Origin: an uncultured Microbacterium sp.
GTDB lineage: Bacteria; Actinomycetota; Actinomycetes; Actinomycetales; Microbacteriaceae
NCBI RefSeq assembly: GCF_947489255.1
Contig: NZ_CANLCY010000001.1
Location: 434,001-498,000 of the forward strand
Reading direction: 5' to 3'
DNA length: 64,000 nt
Position numbers and translations under genes: made by a program. This document shows, piece by piece, positions 9,124 to 16,972 of this stretch. The notes under the pieces are model-generated. The model made no database searches. It saw only the letters and a list, made by a program, of their open reading frames with translations, and was not told where the DNA came from. Numbering within the stretch: position 1 is the stretch's first letter; each line of letters starts with the position of its first letter.

Positions 9124-10659
9124 TCAGGAGCGCCGGTCGCCGAAGACCTCGCCCTCCATCGCGTCGTAGCCCTCCCTCTGCGGGTCGCCGTGGAGTCCGC
9201 CGGAGAGGGCGTACTCCTCCTCGGGCGAGAGCACGAGGCGGTGCCGGCCGTAGACGGCGAAGGCGATGAAGATGACCGCGTAGACGACGATGATCGCGAC
9301 GATCGCCAGGAGGTACGCGGGGTTCAGCAGGAGGCCGAAGAACACGACGGCGGCGATGATCGCGGCCGAGTAGGCGCCGAACAGGCCCCACGGGCTCTTG
9401 TAGGGGCGGAGCGCGTTCGGGAACTTCCGCCGCAGCACGATGAACGACACCATCTGCAGGAAGTACGCCACCACCGCGCCCCACACGGCGATGTTCAGCA
9501 CGATGGCGCCGGCGGGGCTGGCATCCCCGCCCGCCGCCTGGACGACCACGAGGGCGAGGAAGCCGAGGACGGCGCCGAACACGAGAGCGACCCACGGCGT
9601 CTTGCGCGCTCCCGTGAGCGACAGCCAGCGCGGGTAGTACCCGGCCCGCGAGAGCGAGTACATGTTGCGTCCGTAGGCGAACATGATGCCCATGAGCGAT
9701 GCCAGCAGGCCGACGAGCGCGAGGAGCGACAGCAGCGCCGCGGCCTGATCGCCGACCATCGCACGGAAGCCGTCGAGCAGGGGCTCGAGAGAGCCGCCCG
9801 TCGCCTCGGCGCCCAGCACGCCGGTGTTGAGGAACAGCACGATGAGGCCGGTCACGATCAGCGTGCCGCGGGCCCACAGCCCCGCGCGGGGGATGTCGCG
9901 GGCGGGGTCGTGGGATTCCTCCGCTGCGAGGGGGAGCTCCTCGATGCCGAGGAAGAACCACATCGCGAAGGGGAGCGCCAGCAGGATCGAGCCGACGCCG
10001 AAGGGCAGGAACTCGGTGTTGCCGTCGGTGGGGGCGATGTTCCACAGCGAGCCCCAGTCGAACGCGCCCGACATCAGCGCCATCGCGCCGAAGACCACGA
10101 TGATGCCGATCGAGATGATCGAGACGATGATCGCGAAGCCGAACGAGATGTTCGCCCCCGCGGCGTTGAGAGCGATGAACAGCGCGTACAGGATGATCCA
10201 CCAGACGAAGGCGGGCAGGCTCACCCCGGTCAGCAGTTCGAGCGCCGAGTCGGCGTACTGGCCCGAGAAGTACACGACGACGGCGGTGGTGGCGACGTAC
10301 TCGATCGTCTCGGCCAGACCCGTGGCCAAGCCGCCCCACGGGCCCATCGCCGAGCGGGCGAACGAGTAGGCCCCACCGGTGTGGGGCATCGCCGCCGCCA
10401 TCTCGCCGATCGAGAACGTGAGGCCGTAGTACATGATCACGAGGATCACGAAGGCGATCAGCATGCCGCCGAAGCCGGCGAAGCCGATGCCGAAGTTCCA
10501 GCCCGAGAAGTCGCCGGAGATGACCGCGGCGACCGCGAGTCCCCACAGTCCCCACACGCCCGCCGAGCGTTTCAGGGTGCGTTTCTCGAAGTAGCTGGCG
10601 TCGGTTTCCGTATAGGTGGCTCCGGCGACCTTTTTGCGGGAACTGCTCGAGGTGGACAT
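9124..10659 (-). CDS. APC-family amino acid/amine permease (ethanolamine permease-like)
   Basis: A 511-residue transporter with about 12 membrane helices. The first helix carries the APC signature (VISGDFSGWNFGIGFAGFGG), and FSIGEMAAAMPHTGGAYSFAR is the family's helix 2-3 motif. The overall pattern, particularly GDFSGWNFG and PHTGGAY, resembles ethanolamine/amine permeases (EutH-independent, EatP-like). I chose the ATG at 10659 because GGAGGTC lies just upstream; an upstream ATG at 10713 has none. It is divergent from the gamma-glutamyl ligase gene, and both probably respond to the FadR-type regulator of the cluster. It would import the amine substrate. Confidence 0.82.
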   Translation of the reverse strand: MSTSSSSRKKVAGATYTETDASYFEKRTLKRSAGVWGLWGLAVAAVISGDFSGWNFGIGFAGFGGMLIAFVILVIMYYGLTFSIGEMAAAMPHTGGAYSFARSAMGPWGGLATGLAETIEYVATTAVVVYFSGQYADSALELLTGVSLPAFVWWIILYALFIALNAAGANISFGFAIIVSIISIGIIVVFGAMALMSGAFDWGSLWNIAPTDGNTEFLPFGVGSILLALPFAMWFFLGIEELPLAAEESHDPARDIPRAGLWARGTLIVTGLIVLFLNTGVLGAEATGGSLEPLLDGFRAMVGDQAAALLSLLALVGLLASLMGIMFAYGRNMYSLSRAGYYPRWLSLTGARKTPWVALVFGAVLGFLALVVVQAAGGDASPAGAIVLNIAVWGAVVAYFLQMVSFIVLRRKFPNALRPYKSPWGLFGAYSAAIIAAVVFFGLLLNPAYLLAIVAIIVVYAVIFIAFAVYGRHRLVLSPEEEYALSGGLHGDPQREGYDAMEGEVFGDRRS

Positions 10660-10724
10660 GTGACCTCCAGAAGGATGCGGGCAGGCTTCGGGCTCGCCTT
10701 TGCGGGAAATCATGGCCCTCTATT

Positions 10725-10732
10725 GGTCGACC
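10725..10732. promoter_or_regulatory. Possible GntR/FadR operator in divergent promoter region
   Basis: TTGGTCGACCTG contains the 8-bp palindrome GGTCGACC. This is the TGGTnnACCA-like pattern bound by many FCD-type GntR regulators, midway between the divergent permease and ligase genes. The cluster encodes such a regulator at 15230. The assignment rests on motif and position only. Confidence 0.35.
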
Positions 10733-10811
10733 TGTCTACCTTTGGCGTGTAAGTTCCTCGTTACGTCCTCCGCATCGGAGGGCGCCGATGAGGCGAGAGG
10801 GACACGACACC

Positions 10812-12167
10812 ATGGCGGGCAATCTCACCACTGCAGACCTGGATGCCGCGATCGAGGCGGGAGAGATCGACACCGTCGTCGTCGCCTTCCCCGACGCGCA
10901 GGGCCGGTTGGTCGGAAAGCGCGTGGCTGCGCGATTCTGGCGCGACGAGGTGCGGGGTCACGGCGCCGAGGCGTGCAACTACCTGCTCTCCGTCGACGTC
11001 GATCTCAACACCGTCGACGGCTACGCGATGTCGAGCTGGGACAAGGGCTACGGCGACATGCTGCTGGTGCCCGACCTCGACACCCTCCGCCGCATCCCCT
11101 GGCAGCCCGGGACGGCGCTCGTCTTCGCCGACCTCGCGTGGGAGGACCGCGAACGCGTCGTGCAGTCGCCGCGCGGCATCCTGAACGCGCAGCGCGAGCG
11201 CCTCGCCGAGCGTGGGCTCACCGCCTACGCGGGGACCGAGCTGGAGTTCATCGTGTTCGACGACTCCTTCCGCGACGCGTGGGCCAAGGGGTACACCGGG
11301 CTCACCCCCTCGACCGACTACAACGTCGACTACAACCTGCTCGCCACCACCCGCCTCGAACCGCTCCTGCGCGACATCCGCCTCGGCATGGACGGCGCGG
11401 GCATGTACTGCGAGGGCGTGAAGGGCGAGTGCAACTTCGGCCAGCAGGAGATCGCCTTCCGCTACGCCGAAGCCCTCGAGACCGCCGACAACCACACGCT
11501 CTACAAGAACGGCGCGAAGGAGATCGCCGACCGCCACGGCAAGTCGCTGACCTTCATGGCCAAGTTCAACGAGCGCGAGGGCAACAGCTGCCACATCCAC
11601 CTCTCGGTGCGCGGCGACGGCGGCGAGGCCGTCATGGCGGGCGACGGGGAACACGGGTTCAGCCCACTCATGGAGCACTGGATCGCCGGCATCCTGGCCA
11701 CCCTCCGCGAGTTCACGCTGCTGTACGCCCCCACGATCAACTCCTACAAACGCTACGCGAAGGGCTCGTTCGCGCCGACTGGCGTGGCGTGGGGCGTCGA
11801 CAACCGCACGTGCGCCCTGCGCGTCGTCGGTCACGGTTCGTCACTGCGGGTCGAGAACCGCGTGCCCGGAGGAGACGTGAACCCCTACCTCGCGATCTCC
11901 GCGATCATCGCGGGCGGTCTGCACGGCATCGAGAACGAGCTCGAACTCCCCGCGCCGCTCACCGGCAACGCCTACGCCGCGGGCGTCGACACCCTGCCGA
12001 CGACCCTGCGCGAGGCGGCGCGGCTCTTCAGCGAGTCGACGATCGCCCGTGCCGCGTTCGGCGACGACGTCGTCGAGCATTACCTCAACCAGGCGCGCAT
12101 CGAGGTCGAGGCCTACGACGCCGCCGTGACCGACTGGGAGCGGGTGCGTGGTTTCGAGCGGCTCTGA
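10812..12167 (+). CDS. Glutamine synthetase-like gamma-glutamyl-amine ligase
   Basis: A 451-residue member of the glutamine synthetase superfamily. The ammonia/metal-site segments include AGTELEFIVFD, the substrate block NSCHIHLSV, NRTCALRVVG and ENRVPGGDVNPYLAISAIIAGGLHG. Its length and the neighbouring hydrolase and aldehyde dehydrogenase mark it as PuuA/GlnA4-like: it would ligate glutamate to a primary amine with ATP rather than make glutamine. I prefer the ATG at 10812 (MAGNLTT) preceded by GCGAGAGGGA over the ATG at 10788. The downstream gene overlaps its 3' end. The substrate (putrescine, ethanolamine or other) cannot be read from sequence alone. Confidence 0.85.
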   Translation: MAGNLTTADLDAAIEAGEIDTVVVAFPDAQGRLVGKRVAARFWRDEVRGHGAEACNYLLSVDVDLNTVDGYAMSSWDKGYGDMLLVPDLDTLRRIPWQPGTALVFADLAWEDRERVVQSPRGILNAQRERLAERGLTAYAGTELEFIVFDDSFRDAWAKGYTGLTPSTDYNVDYNLLATTRLEPLLRDIRLGMDGAGMYCEGVKGECNFGQQEIAFRYAEALETADNHTLYKNGAKEIADRHGKSLTFMAKFNEREGNSCHIHLSVRGDGGEAVMAGDGEHGFSPLMEHWIAGILATLREFTLLYAPTINSYKRYAKGSFAPTGVAWGVDNRTCALRVVGHGSSLRVENRVPGGDVNPYLAISAIIAGGLHGIENELELPAPLTGNAYAAGVDTLPTTLREAARLFSESTIARAAFGDDVVEHYLNQARIEVEAYDAAVTDWERVRGFERL

Positions 12168-12924
12168 CGTGAACCGGACTCCCGTCGTGGGGCTCACGAC
12201 CTACCTCGAACGCGCGAAGCAGGGCGTGTGGGACGTGCGCGCGTCGTTCCTCCCGCAGCAGTATTTCGACGCCGTGACCGCCTCGGGCGCCTCGGCGGTG
12301 CTTCTGCCCCCGCAGCCCCGGCCGGAGCAGGCCGCCGATGCTGTGCTCGACGGCCTCGACGGACTCATCCTGACCGGCGGGCTCGACGTGCAGCCCGAGC
12401 TCTACGGCGCCGAGCGCCACCCGACGACCGACCCCGCCCGTGCCGACCGCGACGCGTGGGAGATCGCCCTTCTCGCGGGGGCGCGGGAGCGCGGCATCCC
12501 CGTCTTCGGCATCTGCCGCGGTCTGCAGCTCATCAACGTCGCGATGGGCGGGACGCTGCACCAGCACCTCCCCGAGGCCCTCGGCACCGAGAGGTATCGC
12601 GTGGGCGGCGGCGTGTTCGCCGACAACGTCGTCGAGGTGGATGCCGGCACCCGGCTCGCCGGCCTCGTCGGTGCCGGAGACCTCACCGTCCACAGCTACC
12701 ACCACCAGGGCGTCGACCGCGTCGCCGAGGGACTGCGCGTGACCGCGCGGACCGACGACGGGCTCGTGCAGGCCGTCGAGCTGCCGGGTGACGACTACCT
12801 CGTCGCCGTGCAGTGGCATCCGGAGGAGAACGCCGAGGACCGGCGCCTGTTCCTCGGCCTCGTCGCCGCCGCCGCGCGATACCGGGCCGAACGTTCCGAT
12901 CACCACCAGGAAGTGTCCGCATGA
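12148..12924 (+). CDS. Class I glutamine amidotransferase-like gamma-glutamyl hydrolase (PuuD-like)
   Basis: A 258-residue protein with the class I amidotransferase triad: nucleophile Cys123 in FGICRGLQ, and His224 in QWHPEE followed by its Glu. It matches gamma-glutamyl-GABA hydrolases (PuuD), which release glutamate from the oxidised gamma-glutamyl product. The GTG at 12148 is preceded by GGGAGCGG and overlaps the ligase gene by 20 bp; a GTG at 12169 is the alternative. Its stop overlaps the aldehyde dehydrogenase start (ATGA), so the three genes are translationally coupled. Confidence 0.85.
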   Translation: MVSSGSDVNRTPVVGLTTYLERAKQGVWDVRASFLPQQYFDAVTASGASAVLLPPQPRPEQAADAVLDGLDGLILTGGLDVQPELYGAERHPTTDPARADRDAWEIALLAGARERGIPVFGICRGLQLINVAMGGTLHQHLPEALGTERYRVGGGVFADNVVEVDAGTRLAGLVGAGDLTVHSYHHQGVDRVAEGLRVTARTDDGLVQAVELPGDDYLVAVQWHPEENAEDRRLFLGLVAAAARYRAERSDHHQEVSA

Positions 12925-14276
12925 GCACCTTCACCGTCATCGATCCCGCGACCGGGACCGAGATCACCACCCTCGAGCGCGCCGACATCGCCGAGGTGGA
13001 TGCCGCCGTCGCCGACGCCGTGCGCGCGCAGCGCGCGTGGGCGGCCCTGGCCCCCGTCGCCCGCGCGGACGCGCTGCGGGCGTTCGCCCGCGTCGTCGAG
13101 GCGCACGTCGAGGAGCTGGCGGCGCTGGAGGTGCGCAACTCGGGGCACCCGATCGGCTCGGCCCGCTGGGAGGCGCAGCACGTCGCCCAGGTGCTCAACT
13201 ACTACGCGGGGGCGCCGGAACGCCTGATCGGATCGCAGATCCCGGTGGCCGGCGGGCTCGACGTGACCTACCACGAGCCGTACGGCGTCGTCGGGATCAT
13301 CGTGCCGTGGAACTTCCCCATGACGATCGCCGCCTGGGGCTTCGCCCCGGCGCTCGCCGCGGGCAACGCCGTCGTGCTCAAGCCCGCCGAGCTCACCCCC
13401 CTCACGGCCGTGCGGCTGGGGGAGCTTGCCCTCGAGGCCGGGCTCCCCGAGGGCCTCTTCCGGGTGGTCGTCGGGTCGGGCTCGGTCGTGGGGCAGCGCT
13501 TCGTGTCGCATCCCGACGTGCACAAGGTGGTCTTCACCGGCTCGACCGAGGTGGGCACGGAGGTCGCCGCCGGCTGCGCGCGGCTGCTCAAGCCCGTGAC
13601 GCTCGAGCTCGGCGGCAAGAGCGCCAACATCGTGTTCGCGGATGCCGATCTCGACAAGGCCGCGGCGGGGGTTCCCGGCTCGGTCTTCGACAACGCCGGC
13701 CAGGACTGCTGCGCGCGCAGCCGCCTCCTCGTCGAGCGGAGCGTCTACGACCGGTTCCTCGAGCTGCTCGAGCCCGCGGTCGCCGCGTGGAAGGTCGGCG
13801 ACCCGCGCGACGACGACACGCAGATGGGGCCGCTGATCTCGGCATCCCACCGCTCCACCGTCGAGGGCTTCCTCGACGGCGCCGACATCGCCTTCCGCGG
13901 CTCGGCGCCCACGGGCGACGGCTTCTGGTTCGCGCCCGCCGTCGTGCTCGCGCAGCCGGGCGACCGCATCGCGCGGGAGGAGGTGTTCGGTCCGGTGCTC
14001 GCCGTGATGCCGTTCGACGACGAGGCGGATGCCATCCGCCTGGCCAACGACACCGCCTACGGCCTCGCGGGCTCGATCTGGACCGAGAACCTCGGCCGCG
14101 GCATCCGGGTCTCGCGGGGGGTGCGCAGCGGCGTGCTCTCGGTGAACTCGCACTCGTCGGTGCGCTACTCCACCCCGTTCGGCGGCATGAAGGCCTCGGG
14201 TCTCGGCCGCGAACTGGGCCCGGATGCCGCCGAGCACTTCACCGAGACGAAGAACGTCTTCTACGCCACCGACTGA
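12921..14276 (+). CDS. NAD(P)-dependent aldehyde dehydrogenase (PuuC-like role)
   Basis: A 451-residue aldehyde dehydrogenase. It has the cofactor segment PWNFPM, the FTGSTEVG loop, general-base region LELGGKSANIVF, and the catalytic Cys263 in GQDCCARSR, followed by FGPVLAV in the C-terminal half. In this cluster it would oxidise a gamma-glutamyl-amino-aldehyde to the acid before hydrolysis. The start ATG overlaps the stop of the PuuD-like gene (ATGA). It is slightly short for the family (about 475-490 residues) because of a short N terminus. The operon may end at the palindrome at 14323-14400. Confidence 0.88.
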   Translation: MSTFTVIDPATGTEITTLERADIAEVDAAVADAVRAQRAWAALAPVARADALRAFARVVEAHVEELAALEVRNSGHPIGSARWEAQHVAQVLNYYAGAPERLIGSQIPVAGGLDVTYHEPYGVVGIIVPWNFPMTIAAWGFAPALAAGNAVVLKPAELTPLTAVRLGELALEAGLPEGLFRVVVGSGSVVGQRFVSHPDVHKVVFTGSTEVGTEVAAGCARLLKPVTLELGGKSANIVFADADLDKAAAGVPGSVFDNAGQDCCARSRLLVERSVYDRFLELLEPAVAAWKVGDPRDDDTQMGPLISASHRSTVEGFLDGADIAFRGSAPTGDGFWFAPAVVLAQPGDRIAREEVFGPVLAVMPFDDEADAIRLANDTAYGLAGSIWTENLGRGIRVSRGVRSGVLSVNSHSSVRYSTPFGGMKASGLGRELGPDAAEHFTETKNVFYATD

Positions 14277-14322
14277 CGCCGCAGTTCCCTCCTCCCGCCC
14301 GCCCCACCCCGCCCGCCTGCCC

Positions 14323-14400
14323 CCTCGTCCCACTTATGACGGTCCTCGTCCCACTCATGGCCGGTCTGGAGGCCCCACACCAGCCATGAGTGGGACGAGG
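14323..14400. repeat. Palindromic element with 18-bp arms (CCTCGTCCCACTCATGGC)
   Basis: Three copies of one 18-mer: CCTCGTCCCACTTATGAC at 14323-14340, CCTCGTCCCACTCATGGC at 14344-14361, and its exact inverted complement at 14383-14400. The last two form a perfect 18-bp stem with a 21-nt loop. The element fills most of the gap between the aldehyde dehydrogenase and SDR genes and ends 27 bp before the SDR start. It may be a terminator or a mobile intergenic palindrome. Confidence 0.75.
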
Positions 14401-14426
14401 TCCAGCGCGAAAGGAACCACCGCACC

Positions 14427-15206
14427 ATGACCATCGACCTCACCCAGCGTCTGCGCGACCGCGTCGCGATCGTCACCGGCGGCGCGAGCGGCATCGGGCT
14501 CGCGACCGCCCACCGCTTCGCCGCCGAGGGGGCGCGCGTCGTGATCGCCGACCTCGACGAGACCACCGGGACCGCCGCCGCCGAGGCGGTGGGCGGGGTG
14601 TTCCGGCAGGTGAACGTCGCCGACGAGGCCTCCGTGGACGCTCTCTTCGACGGCGTCGCCGCCGACCTCGGCAGCGTCGACATCGCGTTCAACAACGCGG
14701 GGATCTCGCCCGCCGACGACGACTCGATCGAGACGACCGAGCTGCCCGCCTGGGACCGGGTGCAGGACGTCAACCTCAAGAGCGTCTACCTCTGCTCGCG
14801 CGCGGCGCTGCGGCACATGGTGCCCGCGGGGCGCGGGTCGATCATCAACACGGCGTCGTTCGTCGCGCTGCTCGGGTCGGCGACCTCGCAGATCTCGTAC
14901 ACCGCGTCGAAGGGCGGCGTGCTCGCGATGACGCGCGAGCTGGGCGTGCAGTTCGCGCGGCAGGGGATCCGCGTCAACGCCCTGTGCCCCGGACCGGTGA
15001 ACACGCCGCTGCTGCAGGAGCTGTTCGCGAAAGACCCCGAGCGGGCGCAGCGCCGTCTCGTGCACGTGCCGATGGGCCGCTTCGCGGAACCGGAGGAGAT
15101 GGCCGCGGCCGTGGCCTTCCTGGCATCCGACGATGCGTCCTTCATCACCGCGACGGCGTTCGTCGTCGACGGCGGGATCACCAACGCCTACGTCACGCCG
15201 CTCTGA
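14427..15206 (+). CDS. Short-chain dehydrogenase/reductase
   Basis: A 259-residue classical SDR. It has the NAD(P)-binding TGGASGIG (residues 17-24), NNAG (89-92), and catalytic Ser144, Tyr158 and Lys162 (YTASK). The acidic residue after beta-strand 2 (ADLDE) favours NAD. AAGGAA lies upstream of the ATG at 14427. It lies between the aldehyde dehydrogenase and the regulator of the gamma-glutamylation cluster. An alcohol dehydrogenase here, in place of an amine oxidase, suggests the gamma-glutamylated substrate carries a hydroxyl group, as gamma-glutamylethanolamide does. That role is inferred. Confidence 0.85.
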   Translation: MTIDLTQRLRDRVAIVTGGASGIGLATAHRFAAEGARVVIADLDETTGTAAAEAVGGVFRQVNVADEASVDALFDGVAADLGSVDIAFNNAGISPADDDSIETTELPAWDRVQDVNLKSVYLCSRAALRHMVPAGRGSIINTASFVALLGSATSQISYTASKGGVLAMTRELGVQFARQGIRVNALCPGPVNTPLLQELFAKDPERAQRRLVHVPMGRFAEPEEMAAAVAFLASDDASFITATAFVVDGGITNAYVTPL

Positions 15207-15229
15207 TCCGGACATGACAGGCTGAGACC

Positions 15230-15946
15230 GTGAGCGAGGCGCCCCTGGACGACCTGCGGCGGGCGGTCTACCGTCCCGTGCGCAGCGGCAACGCGCTCGA
15301 AGACACCACGGCGCGCATCGTCCAGACCGTGCGCCTCGGCCTCGTCGCCCCGGGGGAATCGCTGCCCGCCGAACGCGAGCTCGCGGCGCTCTACGGCGTG
15401 AGTCGCGACACCGTGCGCGAGGCGATCCGCGAGCTCGCCGACGCCGGGTGGCTCGAGACGCGGCGCGGGCGCTACGGGGGGACGTTCGTCGTCGACCCGG
15501 TGCCGCGGCCGTCGGAGCCGGCCGTGGTGTCGCCCGCCGAGCTCAGCGACGTCATCGCCCTGCGGGGCGTGCTCGAGACCGGTGCCGCGTGGGCCGCGGC
15601 CGGGCGCTCGCTGTCCGCGGACGAGCGCGACGTGCTGTGGGCGCGCCACGAGGCGGCGGCCGTCGCCGGGGGAGAGGACTACCGCCGACTCGACACCCTG
15701 CTGCACCTGACGATCGCCGAGCTCGCCGGCATCCCCTCTCTCGTTCCCCTCGTCGCCGACAACCGGGCGAAGGTCAACGCGTGGCTCGACACGTTCCCCC
15801 TCCTGCCACGCAACATCGACCACTCCACCTCGCAGCACGCCGCGATCGTGTCGGCGATCCTCGCCGGCCGACCGGATGCCGCCCACGCGGCGATGCGCGA
15901 TCACCTCGCCGGGTCGGAGGCGCTGTTGCGGGGGTTCCTGGCGTAG
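15230..15946 (+). CDS. GntR/FadR-family transcriptional regulator (FCD domain)
   Basis: A 238-residue regulator. The N-terminal winged helix (about 25-90) has LVAPGESLPAERELAALYGVS and RDTVREAIRELADAGWLETRRGRYGG, the GntR signature. A C-terminal all-helical FCD ligand domain (about 95-235) carries the usual metal-binding Asp/His pattern. The start is GTG at 15230. Closing the gamma-glutamylation cluster, it is the likely local repressor, relieved by a pathway intermediate, acting at sites such as 10725-10732. Confidence 0.87.
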   Translation: MSEAPLDDLRRAVYRPVRSGNALEDTTARIVQTVRLGLVAPGESLPAERELAALYGVSRDTVREAIRELADAGWLETRRGRYGGTFVVDPVPRPSEPAVVSPAELSDVIALRGVLETGAAWAAAGRSLSADERDVLWARHEAAAVAGGEDYRRLDTLLHLTIAELAGIPSLVPLVADNRAKVNAWLDTFPLLPRNIDHSTSQHAAIVSAILAGRPDAAHAAMRDHLAGSEALLRGFLA

Positions 15947-15981
15947 GTGCGGGCCGTGCGGCGGTGATCGCGCCGTGTATC

Positions 15982-16174
15982 GGGGCGCCATGCTCGCCGT
16001 GGGGTGGATGCGGGAAGGGTCGCGCGGCGTTCTGGGGCGCGGTTGTCGCCGTGGGGCCTGCGGCGGGGTGGTCGGGTGGCGTGTGGGGCGCGGTGTCGCC
16101 GTGGGGTGTGCGGCGGGGTAGTCGCGCGGCGTGTTGGGGCGCGGTTGTCGCCGTGGGGTCGTCGCGCGACGTTC
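15982..16174. repeat. Tandem array of ~51-bp units starting TGGGGCGCGG
   Basis: Direct repeats begin at about 15981, 16033, 16084 and 16135 (spacings 52, 51 and 51). Each opens with (T)GGGGCGC, then a TCGCCGTGGGG block, and ends near GCGGCGT. The fourth unit is shortened to 40 bp and runs straight into the palindromic element at 16172. The plus strand is rich in G and T and poor in A. No gene is evident in the 374-bp gap 15947-16320 apart from this array and that element. Confidence 0.75.
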
Positions 16175-16237
16175 TGGGGCGCGTTTCTTGCTTCGGGGCG
16201 CGAGGATCACGCCCCGAAACGAGGACTGCGCCCCGAA
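16172..16237. repeat. Dispersed palindromic element, copy 2 (family TTCGGGGCGC)
   Basis: A 66-bp imperfect palindrome. The outer arms are TTCTGGGGCGCG (16172-16183) and TGCGCCCCGAA (16227-16237). The inner arms are TTCGGGGCG (16192-16200) and CGCCCCGAA (16210-16218). It shares layout, arm sequences and a GAGGA-type block with copy 1 at 8986-9050. The tandem units upstream start with the same TGGGGCGCG arm, as if grown from it. Confidence 0.7.
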
Positions 16238-16320
16238 CCGAGAGGGCGGACGCAAACGCGGCATCGGGCGGGCACCGGGCCGGATGGGCGGGGGAGGGAC
16301 GCCGCGGATAGGCTCGGGGG

Positions 16321-16731
16321 ATGGCCGCGAGCAAGAAGCGCAAGGGGAAGAAGGTCGACATGGACTTCAAGAACACCGCGCTGACCGACGCCCTGCAGAC
16401 GCAGGACATGGCGGCGATCGCCTTCGCCCTCCGGCACGGACCCACGGTCGTGCCGCTCATGACGCCGGGAGACGCCGACAACCCGCTCAGCGTGGGCGAG
16501 GTGTGGACGTACCGCGACCCGAACACGGGCCAGGTGGCCCTGCTGCTGTTCAGCGATGCGGCGCACAAGCCCGAGACGCTCCCGCCGCACGTGGCTCTGC
16601 AGTCGCCGCAGTGGCTGCGGTCGTTCCTGGGGGCGCACCAGGATGCCATCACGACGGTGTTCATCGACATCGCGGGGCCGCACCCGATCCAGGCTTCGCC
16701 CGCCGACCTGATCGCCGCGCTCGACGCCTGA
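16321..16731 (+). CDS. SseB-like small protein
   Basis: A 136-residue protein with a Lys-rich N terminus (MAASKKRKGKKVDMDFKN), then a mixed alpha/beta domain whose segments TVVPLMTPG, LLLFSDAAHK and the closing DIAGPHPIQASPADLIAAL resemble the SseB N-terminal domain (PF07179) found in many actinobacterial proteins. It is cytoplasmic, with no signal. Function is unknown in actinobacteria. It follows the repeat-filled gap 15947-16320 with a start at ATG 16321. Confidence 0.6.
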   Translation: MAASKKRKGKKVDMDFKNTALTDALQTQDMAAIAFALRHGPTVVPLMTPGDADNPLSVGEVWTYRDPNTGQVALLLFSDAAHKPETLPPHVALQSPQWLRSFLGAHQDAITTVFIDIAGPHPIQASPADLIAALDA

Positions 16732-16777
16732 GGGGCGGCGGGCTCCCGTGCCGACCTGGCGGCGTTCCGCCCGGTGC

Positions 16778-16863
16778 GTGCACGACGGCGTGTCGGGGTG
16801 ACGACACGCCGATGGCGGATCGTCGGCCGCGGCGTGTCGCCGCCTCGGTCAGCCGTTGTGCAC
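16778..16863. repeat. Palindromic element, copy 1 (family GTGCACGACGG / CGGCGTGTCG)
   Basis: The outer arms GTGCACGACGG (16778-16788) and CCGTTGTGCAC (16853-16863) pair with one mismatch. Inside, CGGCGTGTCG (16786-16795) and CGACACGCCG (16802-16811) form a perfect 10-bp stem with a 6-nt loop. A third GGCGTGTCGCC lies at 16831-16841. A related element lies at 63600-63682. The gap 16732-16972 holds nothing else that I recognise as a gene. Confidence 0.6.
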
Positions 16864-16920
16864 CCGCGCTGCCGTGCCCGGGAGCGAGGAGCAGCGATCG
16901 GATGCCGACAGATCCGGCGG

Positions 16921-16969
16921 GGGTGAGAAACCCGAGTCGCGTGGGTGAAGGACCCGTGCGAGACTCGGG
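16921..16969 (+). promoter_or_regulatory. Overlapping alternative hairpins before a mini-gene
   Basis: CCCGAGTC (16931-16938) pairs with GACTCGGG (16962-16969), and GGGT (16943-16946) with ACCC (16952-16955). But GGGT at 16921-16924 can instead pair with ACCC at 16930-16933, which uses three bases of the long stem. The two folds exclude each other. The structure ends 3 bp before the start codon of the 36-aa reading frame, so it could control its translation. Confidence 0.35.
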
Positions 16970-16972
16970 GGC

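Noticed and set aside
9013..10752. A 579-codon plus-strand frame over the permease gene
   Set aside because: It reads as highly charged, repetitive sequence and lies wholly opposite a 12-helix APC transporter.
15876..16384. Several open frames through the tandem repeats between the GntR and SseB-like genes
   Set aside because: They read through the repeat units and have no shared domain or ribosome site; the region is better explained as repetitive non-coding DNA.
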